From JANQIV01 sp050117315 (GTDB lineage: Bacteria; Bacteroidota; Ignavibacteria; Ignavibacteriales; Melioribacteraceae), in contig JASFMY010000148.1 of NCBI GenBank assembly GCA_050117315.1, positions 1 to 15,638 on the forward strand: a stretch of DNA of 15,638 nucleotides, written 5' to 3'. Below, piece after piece: positions 1 to 7,230 of this stretch. Numbering within the stretch: the first letter of the stretch is position 1; the number at the start of each line of letters is the position of its first letter. The translations under genes and the position numbers were made by a program. The notes under the pieces are model-generated. The model did not search any database. It worked only from the letters and a program-made list of their open reading frames with translations, and was not told the origin of the DNA.

Positions 1-34
1 TTTTATTTTCTTTTTATCAAGAATTCTCTAAAGC

Positions 35-332
35 TTAGAAAAATGGCTTATACACTGAGAGCTTTGTGCCATAAGCAACATAGGTTTGAATTTTGCATCT
101 GAGAACTTCAGCAATCCCTAATTAGAGAATTATCGAATGTGTAGAGTGAATAAACACCGTTTATTTTGGTTAGTATTTTGCTGGTATCACTTATTTCAAG
201 TTCATAACACTTAGCTCCAATAATTGATCCGTTGGGAGTTCGCAGGAGCGGGGCTTTTCTCATGCAACACATGAACATTAATGAGGTCAAAAAAATATAT
301 ATAATATTTCGCATTCTTGTTAAGATGGTCAT
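35..332 (-). pseudogene. Small secreted or lipoprotein-like protein, probably frameshifted
   Basis: The open part (108-332) encodes about 74 residues. From the internal Met (MRNIIYIF...) it begins with a basic residue and a hydrophobic stretch ending in Met-Cys-Cys, like a secretion signal, though not a canonical lipobox. It stops at a TGA at 108-110. If the frame shifts by one base near 118-124, reading continues as a protein-like run (GIAEVLRCKIQTYVAYG...) to a TAA at 35-37. I infer one ancestral gene of about 98 codons broken by a one-base indel. I recognise no family. The alternative is a genuine 68-74 aa protein followed by a chance open frame. There is no convincing Shine-Dalgarno site. 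Confidence 0.3.
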
Positions 333-556
333 GTCTCTTTAGCCATTAAGCATTGTTTTTTGTTGAAACGAAAAAATGCACATGCTTTGGAAAATTTATA
401 ATTATAAGATAATGAAAAGCATAAAAACATAATAATCAAATAAATTGATTTTTATAATAAAAATTATAATATTAATTGAAATTAACACATAAAAATATAA
501 CTAGTTTAAAATAGATTAATGAAAAATGATTTAATTAAGGGAAACTTTGGTCTTCA
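333..556. other. Very AT-rich intergenic stretch
   Basis: This stretch is dominated by A and T, with short runs such as ataattataagataatg. It contains no convincing open frame or strong hairpin. It separates two divergently read small genes, so it may hold both promoters, but I cannot pick out a specific -10/-35 pair. Confidence 0.4.
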
Positions 557-754
557 ATGATTATAGAAAAAATAAGCGAAATAACAATTGGCCAAATCTG
601 TATTACGTGTAAATCCAGCAAGCTATATAAGCTAAAACATAATCGAATAAAATGTTCTTACTGTAATAATAGCCTGTATAGTAATCAAATAGTTACAGTT
701 ATCCTTATATTTGTGGTCATTATACTACTTCAGGATCGAGTCAACTGTAAATAA
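557..754 (+). CDS. Small zinc-ribbon protein with hydrophobic tail (possible IS1595-type remnant)
   Basis: This is a 65-residue protein. Cys15-x2-Cys18 and Cys33-x2-Cys36 form a four-cysteine zinc ribbon, and the intervening text (SSKLYKLKHNRIKC) resembles the N-terminal ribbon of IS1595-family transposases. Residues about 44-60 (QIVTVILIFVVIILL) form a hydrophobic segment long enough to be a short membrane helix, which that transposase family does not have at this point. No DDE catalytic region follows in any frame. It could be a transposase start fused to unrelated frame by decay, or a small membrane zinc-ribbon protein. The upstream AAGGGAAA lies further from the ATG than usual for a ribosome-binding site, so translation is uncertain. 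Confidence 0.4.
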   Translation: MIIEKISEITIGQICITCKSSKLYKLKHNRIKCSYCNNSLYSNQIVTVILIFVVIILLQDRVNCK

Positions 755-884
755 ACCAGCAAAAAAGATATAGGGGGCAAATTATAAAACTATACTAACA
801 AGAATTAATAACTTTTGAAGACAACCAACTTACTACCAAAAGAATAATTTTCGATTACTTAGTAAGGAGAAATAAAGTATGATG

Positions 885-986
885 CTGTTTTAAACTTTGT
901 CAAACCTATCCCGTGCTTTTTACGGGAAAACAAATTGACCTGTCCACCGATGCAATTTTCTGCGAAGGTGGAAAGCAAATCACAAC
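885..986. repeat. Short intergenic repeat, copy 1
   Basis: Three blocks recur in the same order at 2318-2423: ctgttttaaactYtgtYaaacct, gcgaaggYggaaaRcaaat and agcaaatcacaac. Between the first two blocks sit two hairpin-prone segments: tcccgt/acggga (909-914 with 922-927) and ccacc/ggtgg. The copy interrupts what looks like a start region, because AAGGAG with an ATG about 9 nt downstream (ATG at 880-882) leads to only four codons before a stop. The rest of 755-1044 contains no gene I can support. Confidence 0.5.
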
Positions 987-1044
987 AAAATTTTGCGTGC
1001 TGTTTAAGGTTTTCTTTCACAAATTCTTTTATAACTTAGTCACC

Positions 1045-1539
1045 TTATTTCCAATCCATTACATTTTTCTTATTTTGTTTTAACCTCGGTATCCAGCGGG
1101 GAACATTCTTTTTATATACCAGGTATTCATTCCCAAACTTCTTTTCCAAGTCCGGTTCCTCATATAAAACAAAATATATATTATTGATAATGAAGAAAAT
1201 TACAGCCCATATAAAAATGTTTACGGATAAAATTGCAATTGCTTCTCCCGCCAGTACGGTTAATACTCCCATTATCATCGGGTTTCTGACATATTTATAT
1301 ATTCCTCCCGTTATCAACTTTTTTGTAGGACTCCACGGAGCCAGAGTTCCTTTTCCGGTCCTTACAAAAGTTGATATTGTTATTATCATTACGGAAAGAC
1401 CTATGCATATTAAAATAAAACCTATCACCGACACAACTGAAATTTCTACGCTAATATTTTTCACGATATAAAGCGGAACTATAATCAACACTGTTATTGG
1501 AAGTATAAATGAGACTATCTGCTTTATGATGTTCTTCAC
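1045..1539 (-). CDS. Isoprenylcysteine carboxyl methyltransferase-type membrane methyltransferase
   Basis: This is a 164-residue integral membrane protein with about four hydrophobic segments (roughly residues 8-27, 34-56, 89-106 and 108-126). It carries the C-terminal signature of the ICMT/PEMT superfamily: GIYKYVRNPM at 79-88, where Arg and Asn-Pro help bind the cofactor, then EEPDLEKKFG...YLVYKKNVPRWIP at about 127-151. Such proteins use S-adenosylmethionine in the inner membrane to methylate a carboxyl, amine or similar group; the bacterial substrate is usually unknown. The start is GTG (1537-1539) with GGGAGA about 7 nt upstream. It lies 28 bp after the C-GCAxxG gene and is probably co-transcribed with it. 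The length is normal for bacterial members. Confidence 0.85.
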   Translation of the reverse strand: MKNIIKQIVSFILPITVLIIVPLYIVKNISVEISVVSVIGFILICIGLSVMIITISTFVRTGKGTLAPWSPTKKLITGGIYKYVRNPMIMGVLTVLAGEAIAILSVNIFIWAVIFFIINNIYFVLYEEPDLEKKFGNEYLVYKKNVPRWIPRLKQNKKNVMDWK

Positions 1540-1567
1540 GTTATTTCTCCCGTGTTATTCACCATGC

Positions 1568-2014
1568 TTAATCCGCTAATATCTCTTCCAATATCTCAAC
1601 CGCATCCTTGATGCATTCGTTGCATATTTTATTTTTCAGGTTATTCTCCTTAAAATATTCCTGTCCCTTCTCATCCGATAGGTTGCATCCGTCGAGAAGT
1701 TCGAGGCAAATAAACGTACCATGTTTTGTTTGAAATTTATCCAACAGTTCTTTGGTTTTGGCATAAGTTTTTTCGGTCAAAGCCTGGTCATCATTTTCAC
1801 CTCTTCCGAACTTTGCTCCAATAGCAATTATTCCCCCGGTAACCGCACCGCAAACTTCCTGTCTTCTTCCCATCCCGCCGCCAAAGCCGCAAGATATTTT
1901 TAATGCAGTGTCTTTATCTATACCGACATTATCGCTATATGCAAACAGAACAGACTGCGCACAGTTATAACCTGAAATAAATTTTTGTGATGCAGTTTCA
2001 ATTTTGTTATCCAT
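1568..2014 (-). CDS. C-GCAxxG-C-C family redox-type protein
   Basis: This is a 148-residue soluble protein. It has the family's spaced cysteines: Cys18 in GYNCAQSVL, Cys42 before a glycine-rich FGGGMGRR loop, Cys55 in CGAVTGG, then Cys103, Cys110 and a terminal Cys131-x2-Cys134 pair. Members are cytoplasmic proteins thought to bind metal or act in thiol/redox chemistry, often beside metal transport or redox genes; no reaction is firmly established. The ATG has AAGAGG about 8 nt upstream. It is the first gene of a likely two-gene unit with the downstream membrane methyltransferase. A short transposable element ends 36 bp upstream, so the promoter probably lies within or across it. Confidence 0.85.
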   Translation of the reverse strand: MDNKIETASQKFISGYNCAQSVLFAYSDNVGIDKDTALKISCGFGGGMGRRQEVCGAVTGGIIAIGAKFGRGENDDQALTEKTYAKTKELLDKFQTKHGTFICLELLDGCNLSDEKGQEYFKENNLKNKICNECIKDAVEILEEILAD

Positions 2015-2050
2015 TGCAATATCCTCTTAATTTGTTTTCAATTTATTTAC

Positions 2051-2180
2051 TAACTCACCTTACGCAGGGAATTCTTACTCTTAATCATAATCCTAATCAT
2101 ACTCTAAAAAAAGATAAAGAAGATTATGATTAAGAGTAGGATTATGATTAATACAATACAATTTGCGTAACGTGACTTAC
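2051..2180. repeat. MITE-like element with taaStcacSttacgca terminal repeats
   Basis: The ends are imperfect inverted repeats: taactcaccttacgca at 2051-2066 against the complement of tgcgtaacgtgactta at 2164-2179, matching 14 of 16. Inside is a perfect 16-bp inverted repeat, actcttaatcataatc (2077-2092) with gattatgattaagagt (2122-2137). A second 13-bp partner lies at 2138-2150, so the left arm can pair with either of two right arms. There is no coding capacity. It lies directly upstream of the C-GCAxxG gene. Confidence 0.6.
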
Positions 2181-2317
2181 GAAATAGTTTTTCCTTTATT
2201 TTGATTAATACATCAATCGCAATTCTTAATAGTAAAAGGAAGCATGATTTTTTGTGTAATTTACAAATTACAAAATTAGCAGCTTCTTCATCAAATTCTT
2301 AATAAAAATAACCGGGA

Positions 2318-2423
2318 CTGTTTTAAACTCTGTTAAACCTGACCTGACCGCCGCAGCATCGTTTCGCGAAGGCGGAAAACAAATTGCCTCATAGGAATGC
2401 CTTCGGCAAAAGCAAATCACAAC
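2318..2423. repeat. Short intergenic repeat, copy 2
   Basis: This is the second copy of the repeat at 885-986, with an extra segment of about 35 bp between the last two blocks. A ccgcc/ggcgg hairpin can form (2348-2375). The remainder of 2181-2673 holds no convincing gene. A 76-codon minus-strand frame overlapping the repeat (2268-2498) looks like chance coding through repeat DNA. A plus-strand tail ending at about 2500 (LLGKPVKHIEKIDLEVVH) may be a remnant, but it has no start. Confidence 0.45.
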
Positions 2424-2673
2424 GATAGTTTGTTGGGCAAGCCGGTAAAACACATCGAGAAAATTGATTTGGAAGTGGTCCATAGCGAGATAACTCAATA
2501 AGCTTTTAATTGTTTATATTATTAAATATAAGGCAAAAAAAGAAATCAATTCCTTTTTATAAGAATTCTGAATAAGTTAGAAGTAGTAAATAGTTCACAA
2601 TGTCCCTAAATTGCAAATCAGTATTTTTATATTTTATATATAAATATTATCAATAGGCATTGGAGATACTATC

Positions 2674-3531
2674 ATGAAAAAGTGTGTTTTTTTATTTTTG
2701 CTTTCTTTCACCTTACTTTCATCAAGTATTTGGGGCTTGAATGAACAAGAGGACAGCACTGCAGCAAGCCCATGTTCTTTTGAAATCTCATTCTGGAAAC
2801 CATTGATATTCGGTGGTTACACAGAAGTTAGAGAATGGCAGTATATTGGACAAAAGTATAATCTTAACGAGGACCTGGGCTTAAATAGTCTTGAATCATT
2901 TGAGTTTACTTTCAGCTTTCCGCTAAGCAGAAATCATCATATTAATGTTTTACTTGGAAGATATTTTTTCCAGGGACACCAGTTGCTTACCGAGAACGGG
3001 TATTATAACGGTACGGAACTGACAGAAAATACCGTCGCTTCTGTTGATGCTTCGCGTTATATAAGAATACTGTTGCTCGACTATTTTACATTAAGCGAAA
3101 CAGAAAAAGAAAAACTTCAATTGGTATTTGGGATATCGCTTGATGCAATAAGATTTCTGGTTGATGCGCCTTATACTCCAACTACACCCCGTAAAGAAAC
3201 TTTCGAACAATTCGATAAACAAATTGTCCCTGTTCCTATGATAGGAATAAAATGGAATAAGCATTTGTCGGATAACACTCTTCTTCGCGCAGAAGGAAGA
3301 GCGGGAACCTGGCCCGGTTTAGATACATGGTATGATGAAGAAGGTACCATTAAAATATGGCAATATAATTTGGAAACTTATATTGGAGTCTCTAAATATT
3401 TCGGCAATGTCGTATCCGAACTTAATTTTAACTTTAGGATGATATATCTTAAAGGTGAAAGCAATGAAGATACTAACGAAATTTTTATCCACGGTTTTGG
3501 GCCGGAACTAAGGATCGTGTATGAATTCTAA
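2674..3531 (+). CDS. Outer-membrane beta-barrel protein, function unknown
   Basis: This is a 285-residue protein with a Sec signal peptide (basic MKK, hydrophobic core to about residue 21). The mature part consists of alternating polar/aromatic strands rich in Tyr, Trp and Gly (for example INVLLGRYFFQGH, LLRAEGRAGTWPG, ELNFNFRMIYLKG). It ends in RIVYEF, with the terminal Phe expected of a barrel recognised by the BAM insertion machinery. It therefore probably sits in the outer membrane as a barrel of roughly 8-12 strands. I recognise no specific family. The ATG follows TTGGAGATACTATC, a good ribosome-binding site. It is convergent with the sensor kinase gene, and the 252-bp gap is filled largely by an element that contains a strong hairpin. 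Confidence 0.8.
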   Translation: MKKCVFLFLLSFTLLSSSIWGLNEQEDSTAASPCSFEISFWKPLIFGGYTEVREWQYIGQKYNLNEDLGLNSLESFEFTFSFPLSRNHHINVLLGRYFFQGHQLLTENGYYNGTELTENTVASVDASRYIRILLLDYFTLSETEKEKLQLVFGISLDAIRFLVDAPYTPTTPRKETFEQFDKQIVPVPMIGIKWNKHLSDNTLLRAEGRAGTWPGLDTWYDEEGTIKIWQYNLETYIGVSKYFGNVVSELNFNFRMIYLKGESNEDTNEIFIHGFGPELRIVYEF

Positions 3532-3543
3532 CTTCAATTGTTA

Positions 3544-3672
3544 TACACAAGCCAAATTGGTTTTGGGATTTAGTTTTTATTTAGAACTCACCTAAATCCT
3601 CCCCGCCTCCCAAAGTCTCCTACGGCGGGGAGGACTTTATGGCAAAATCACAAAACCAATTTGCAACAAGTA
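3544..3672. repeat. M2 element, copy A (outer ends swapped relative to copies B and C)
   Basis: This 129-bp element begins TACACAAGCC and ends GCAACAAGTA, with TA on each side. Its inner arms are AAATTGGTTTTGGGATTT and a near-complement ending AAAACCAATTT. The core is in the same orientation as in the copies at 5640-5780 and 10777-10920, but their left end is TACTTGTTGY and their right end is GGCTTGTGTA. This copy also lacks about 18 bp (around 'caggtcttaaaaagag') present in the other two. It has no coding capacity. Confidence 0.8.
3598..3633. terminator. Hairpin between convergent genes, candidate bidirectional terminator
   Basis: There is a perfect 10-bp GC-rich stem (cctccccgcc at 3598-3607 with ggcggggagg at 3624-3633) and a 16-nt loop, inside the M2 element. 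It lies 66 bp after the barrel gene and 150 bp beyond the sensor-kinase stop. There is no long U-tract, so termination is plausible rather than certain. In the other two M2 copies the stem has a mismatch. Confidence 0.5.
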
Positions 3673-3783
3673 TATAAAATCTGTTTGTGGACCCCAAAAG
3701 CCATGGTTTGAATCCTTTGGGGAATCAATCCTTGTATATATAAGTTGAAACATCTTTTTACAAAGGTGGAACTACTCGTCGAT

Positions 3784-5511
3784 TCATTCTTGTATGGGAA
3801 CTGTAAAGCTGAATGTACTCCCCTTGCTTAGTTTGCTTTCAACAAAAATTTGTCCGCCGTTTTTTTCTACGAAATCTTTGCAAAGAATTAACCCCAGGCC
3901 TGTTCCCCGCTCACCCATAGTACCCACGGTTTTAACATCTTCATCAATTTTAAAAATTCTCTTCATAGTTTCATCATCCATACCCGTCCCGTTATCCGTT
4001 ACGGAAATTTTTGCAAAACCTCTTCCGGTTTTAACGGATACGGTTATCTGCCCGCCGGTATAAGAAAATTTTACGGCATTCGAAATGAGATTTCTTATAA
4101 CCGTATTAAACATGTAGGGATCTGCAAAAACAAAAACGCCGTCTTCAAAATCCGTTATAATTTTTATGCTTTTTAATTTAGCCTGATGTTCGGTTATTTT
4201 TATATACTGGTTAATAGCCTCTTTGACATTAAACTTAACGGGCGAAAATGCCATTTGCCCGGTTTGCTGCCGCGACCAATCCAAAAGGTTTTCAAGAATT
4301 TTGTAAGTATTATCAGCCAATTCATTAATGGCTTTTGCGCTTACCTTAATTTCTTCTTCGGTCATGTCTTCATACTCGTTGCTGAAAATATCCGAGAGTC
4401 CTACAATTCCGTAAAAAGGGTTTTTCAAATCGTGAGCTATTATGGAGAAAAGCCTGTCCTTTGAAGAATTCAGCTCCCTAAGTTCTCTCTCAGCGTTTTT
4501 TCTCCGTGTTATATCATAAAAGGTAAATACCTTTCCCATAGTATTTCCCCTTACGTTTGATATACCCGATATTCTCACATCAAAAATAAATTTTCCGAGT
4601 TCAACTTCATACAATTCATCATCTTTCTCCATAAACCCCGGGTCAATGCCCAGCCTTGTTAATTCTCCTTTGATATTTCTTCCTACAATTTCACCGCCGC
4701 CAAATATCTTTTGCATATAAGGATTAATTTTTATTATCCTTTCCATGCCGTCAATAACAATAATTCCGTTATTCATTGATTCAATTACTACGCTATGCGC
4801 CGCCGGAACAAGATCAAAGAGAGCGAATCTTCTGCCTGCAACTTCAACAAGTATAAGAGAGAGAATAAAACCGACAGGGGTTATGTCTATCCTCATATAA
4901 CTGTTCATCCCGGTTATGTAAATTATATTTGCTATCCAGGGCAGCACGGCAATAATAAAGAAGAGTACTAATTGCCCTTTATAAAAATCACGTGATTTCC
5001 TTATTGCTATCAGCAATACAATGCTTCCTATAGTCAAAATAGTGTAGGAATAAACAACATTTATATAATACCAGATGCCGACTTGTTTTTGTATCAAAAG
5101 AAAATGTTCGTCCCTGTAAAGCGACATTTCGGCGTAAACAAGATGGTGAAGATCGTTTGTCCATATTAGCACCATTGTTATAACGGGAATTATTAAAAGA
5201 AGTATAAACTCGCTTTTATTGGGGTGTTTTCCGAATGTTCTCATGTGTAGTGCAGCGAATAACCAGAATACGGTAGTAAACGGGATACCTAATGTATACT
5301 GAATCTGAACGCCTAAAAATTTAACTTCAAGCGATTGCACATAAAACTCAATTATGTATCCAACAGACCAGATGGATACCGATAAAGCAGTTAGTGAGAA
5401 ATACAACACACCTGGAGTTTTTTTTCTTTTGTATAGAAAGTAGGTAACTACAAAAGACAATAAAGCGGTTGTAAGAAGTATGTAAAGAATAATACTCTGA
5501 ATATTAAGCAT
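3784..5511 (-). CDS. Sensor histidine kinase: 7TM sensor, PAS, HisKA, HATPase
   Basis: This 575-residue inner-membrane kinase is an orphan, with no response regulator beside it. Residues about 1-225 form seven hydrophobic helices of the histidine-kinase 7TM type, with the characteristic WTNDLHHLVY loop (about 117-126). A PAS domain follows (about 235-345, ending in YDITRRKNAE). The phosphoacceptor helix has FSIIAHDLKNP, with His360 as the expected phosphorylation site. The ATP-binding domain has all its boxes: N box NLISNAVKFS with Asn478, DNGTGMD with Asp506, and GERGTGLGL near 533-541. It should therefore be an active kinase that phosphorylates an unlinked regulator; the signal is unknown. 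The ribosome-binding site is weak (GAGG). An M2 element lies about 130 bp upstream, within the likely promoter region. Confidence 0.93.
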   Translation of the reverse strand: MLNIQSIILYILLTTALLSFVVTYFLYKRKKTPGVLYFSLTALSVSIWSVGYIIEFYVQSLEVKFLGVQIQYTLGIPFTTVFWLFAALHMRTFGKHPNKSEFILLLIIPVITMVLIWTNDLHHLVYAEMSLYRDEHFLLIQKQVGIWYYINVVYSYTILTIGSIVLLIAIRKSRDFYKGQLVLFFIIAVLPWIANIIYITGMNSYMRIDITPVGFILSLILVEVAGRRFALFDLVPAAHSVVIESMNNGIIVIDGMERIIKINPYMQKIFGGGEIVGRNIKGELTRLGIDPGFMEKDDELYEVELGKFIFDVRISGISNVRGNTMGKVFTFYDITRRKNAERELRELNSSKDRLFSIIAHDLKNPFYGIVGLSDIFSNEYEDMTEEEIKVSAKAINELADNTYKILENLLDWSRQQTGQMAFSPVKFNVKEAINQYIKITEHQAKLKSIKIITDFEDGVFVFADPYMFNTVIRNLISNAVKFSYTGGQITVSVKTGRGFAKISVTDNGTGMDDETMKRIFKIDEDVKTVGTMGERGTGLGLILCKDFVEKNGGQIFVESKLSKGSTFSFTVPIQE

Positions 5512-5639
5512 CGAAAGCCTCGTTTAAAACAGAATCGAATTTCTCAATGCAACATAAGTATACGATATTAAATATGAAATTTAATTTCCGATAATGTTTA
5601 ACCCAGATTATGCAATAAAAAGGAAAGAATTTAGTGATA

Positions 5640-5780
5640 TACTTGTTGCAAATTGGTTTTGGGATTTAGTTTTTATTTAGAACTCACCTAAATCCTCCCC
5701 GCCTCCCAAAGTCTCGTACGGCGGGCAGGTCTTAAAAAGAGAGGACTTTATGGCAAAAAAAAAACCAATTTGGCTTGTGT
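5640..5780. repeat. M2 element, copy B
   Basis: This 141-bp element is flanked by TA. Its left end is TACTTGTTGC and its right end GGCTTGTGTA, with inner arms AAATTGGTTTTGGGATTT and AAAACCAATTT. The core is nearly identical to copy C at 10777-10920, though the right inner arm has become an A-run. It contains an imperfect cctccccgcc/ggcgggcagg hairpin. The rest of 5512-6001 contains no gene I can support. Confidence 0.8.
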
Positions 5781-6001
5781 ATACATTTAGTTTCTATGGG
5801 TTACAAATAATATCCAAGATCAATAAAGATTAAATAGAAAATTGTGACAACCTTTTTATTTATTATACGGTATTGGATATTGTTTTGCTCTAATGCATAA
5901 TTAGGGGTTAACGAAGTTGGAACCCGTTTTTTGCTCTATCTATTAAGAAGCAATAAAGCCGGCATTAACAATATTTGTATCCCGATATAATCCCGGGGCT
6001 T

Positions 6002-6352
6002 TTAATAACGTATATTTCTAAGCGGTACCCAACCAAACTCGCCGAACATTTTTTCACACCATGCCCAGCCGTTAAGCTTGTTGTAAACCAACAATTCATC
6101 TCCTACAAGCACACTTAATTCTTTTGCTGAATAATCACTTAAGGCTTTTCCGCTACTTCCGTTTATGGCAAGTATTTGCTCAGGGACCCAGCCTTTTTTA
6201 CCAAAATTATTTTCGCACCAGCGCCAATTTTTCCAGTTGGGGTTACCGGAATATTCTTCACCTACTTTTACGGTTTCTCCTTTTTTTATATAAATCGGTT
6301 CTTCATTTGCGGAATGATAATCTTCAATTACTTCGCATCTTGTGGGTGCCAT
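6002..6352 (-). CDS. Tandem SH3-like domain protein
   Basis: This 116-residue protein is built from two bacterial SH3-like domains. The repeats are visible by eye: WRWCENNFGKKGWVP at 43-57 and WAWCEKMFGEFGWVP at 96-110, each at the end of a roughly 55-residue unit that begins with a Tyr-containing strand (EDYHSANEE and SDYSAKELS). The Gly-Trp-Val-Pro motif is the hallmark of SH3 folds, which bind short peptides or cell-wall material. There is no signal peptide or membrane segment, so it is probably cytoplasmic. Similar proteins are annotated as ligand-binding SH3 proteins in Bacteroidota; the ligand is not known. No clear Shine-Dalgarno precedes the ATG. It lies 98 bp after the methyltransferase unit and may be a separate transcript. 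Confidence 0.75.
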   Translation of the reverse strand: MAPTRCEVIEDYHSANEEPIYIKKGETVKVGEEYSGNPNWKNWRWCENNFGKKGWVPEQILAINGSSGKALSDYSAKELSVLVGDELLVYNKLNGWAWCEKMFGEFGWVPLRNIRY

Positions 6353-6450
6353 ATATAAACAATGTTAATTATTAAATACGGCAAAAATAATTACTTCAGC
6401 CAATAGTGTGTGTTACAAAAAAGTTAAAAAATCTTTAAGGAAACTTTAAG

Positions 6451-7230
6451 TTATTCCTGCTTTTGGATAAGCCATGTTGCGGAAGTAAATGATGAGTTTA
6501 AAAACTCGCATTCTTTAATTTGATTTTTCAAGTATTCATCGATGATTTTTGACTTATCGGGCAGCCTTTCTTTTAGTTCAATTGCATTGTTTTGAATTAT
6601 ATTCATATATCTTTTATTAACCGCAGCAGTTTCTTCTTTGGGAGTTATTATTTCTTTGATAATAACATCGTTATAAAATGTTAGCTGGTTAATTAGCTCT
6701 TCATCCGTTAAGCAATTTTCGTAGCCGCTTCTCTTTTTACATTTGCTGTCGTTTAAGAATCCGTCGTCAAAAATTATGTAGCCGCCTTCCCTAATTGTTT
6801 TCCTGAGACCATCAATTGTTTTTATGTAATCACCGAATATAGGACCAATGGATGCAAAAACCACAAGGTCAAAATCCGTATAAATTTCTACGGCTTTAAA
6901 GATATCACCGTACTTAAATTTAAGCAGATCAGTTAAATTCTTTTCAATGCTTACCCTTTTCGCTTCGTCAATGAATGCTTTCATACCGTCAATGCCTATT
7001 CCGCCGATACCGAATTTCTCGGCAAGTGCAATCAATATTGCACCTTTGCCGCATCCCAAATCCAGCACTTTTGAATCACTGCCGAGGTTTGTAACCGAAA
7101 AAAGTTCAACGGCATTATTCACATCGCCGCCTAAGTCAAACATTCCTTTGAGCAACTCCGGCAAAAGAGGAGTCATCTCTTTGCTTATATCAAGACTTTT
7201 GGCTACGGTATTTTCAAAGTTTTGGTTCAT
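6451..7230 (-). CDS. Class I SAM-dependent methyltransferase
   Basis: This is a 259-residue cytoplasmic enzyme with a Rossmann-type SAM-binding core. Motif I is VLDLGCGKG at 55-63, the acidic end of strand 2 is GIGID at 77-81, and a later strand gives DLVVFASIGPIFGD. About 55 residues precede the core and a helical C-terminal extension follows from about residue 180, probably shaping a substrate pocket. The substrate cannot be read from sequence. Its ATG overlaps the stop of the upstream methyltransferase by 4 bp (ATGA), so the two are translationally coupled. The two are not close paralogues, since motifs and flanks differ, so they may modify different substrates or sequential intermediates. 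Confidence 0.88.
   Translation of the reverse strand: MNQNFENTVAKSLDISKEMTPLLPELLKGMFDLGGDVNNAVELFSVTNLGSDSKVLDLGCGKGAILIALAEKFGIGGIGIDGMKAFIDEAKRVSIEKNLTDLLKFKYGDIFKAVEIYTDFDLVVFASIGPIFGDYIKTIDGLRKTIREGGYIIFDDGFLNDSKCKKRSGYENCLTDEELINQLTFYNDVIIKEIITPKEETAAVNKRYMNIIQNNAIELKERLPDKSKIIDEYLKNQIKECEFLNSSFTSATWLIQKQE

Noticed and set aside
970..990. gttgtgatttgctttc on the minus strand, similar to the beginning of some Bacteroidota type II-C CRISPR repeats, with a similar string near 2410-2425
   Set aside because: Only a short fragment is present twice, about 1.4 kb apart, with no regular repeat-spacer spacing and no cas gene. It is part of the two-copy intergenic repeat.
2268..2498. 76-codon minus-strand frame
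   Set aside because: It runs through the short intergenic repeat, has no ribosome-binding site and no protein-like composition.
3794..4464. Plus-strand frames of about 90 codons antisense to the sensor kinase
   Set aside because: The kinase frame has all catalytic boxes intact; the opposite frames are shadows without motifs.
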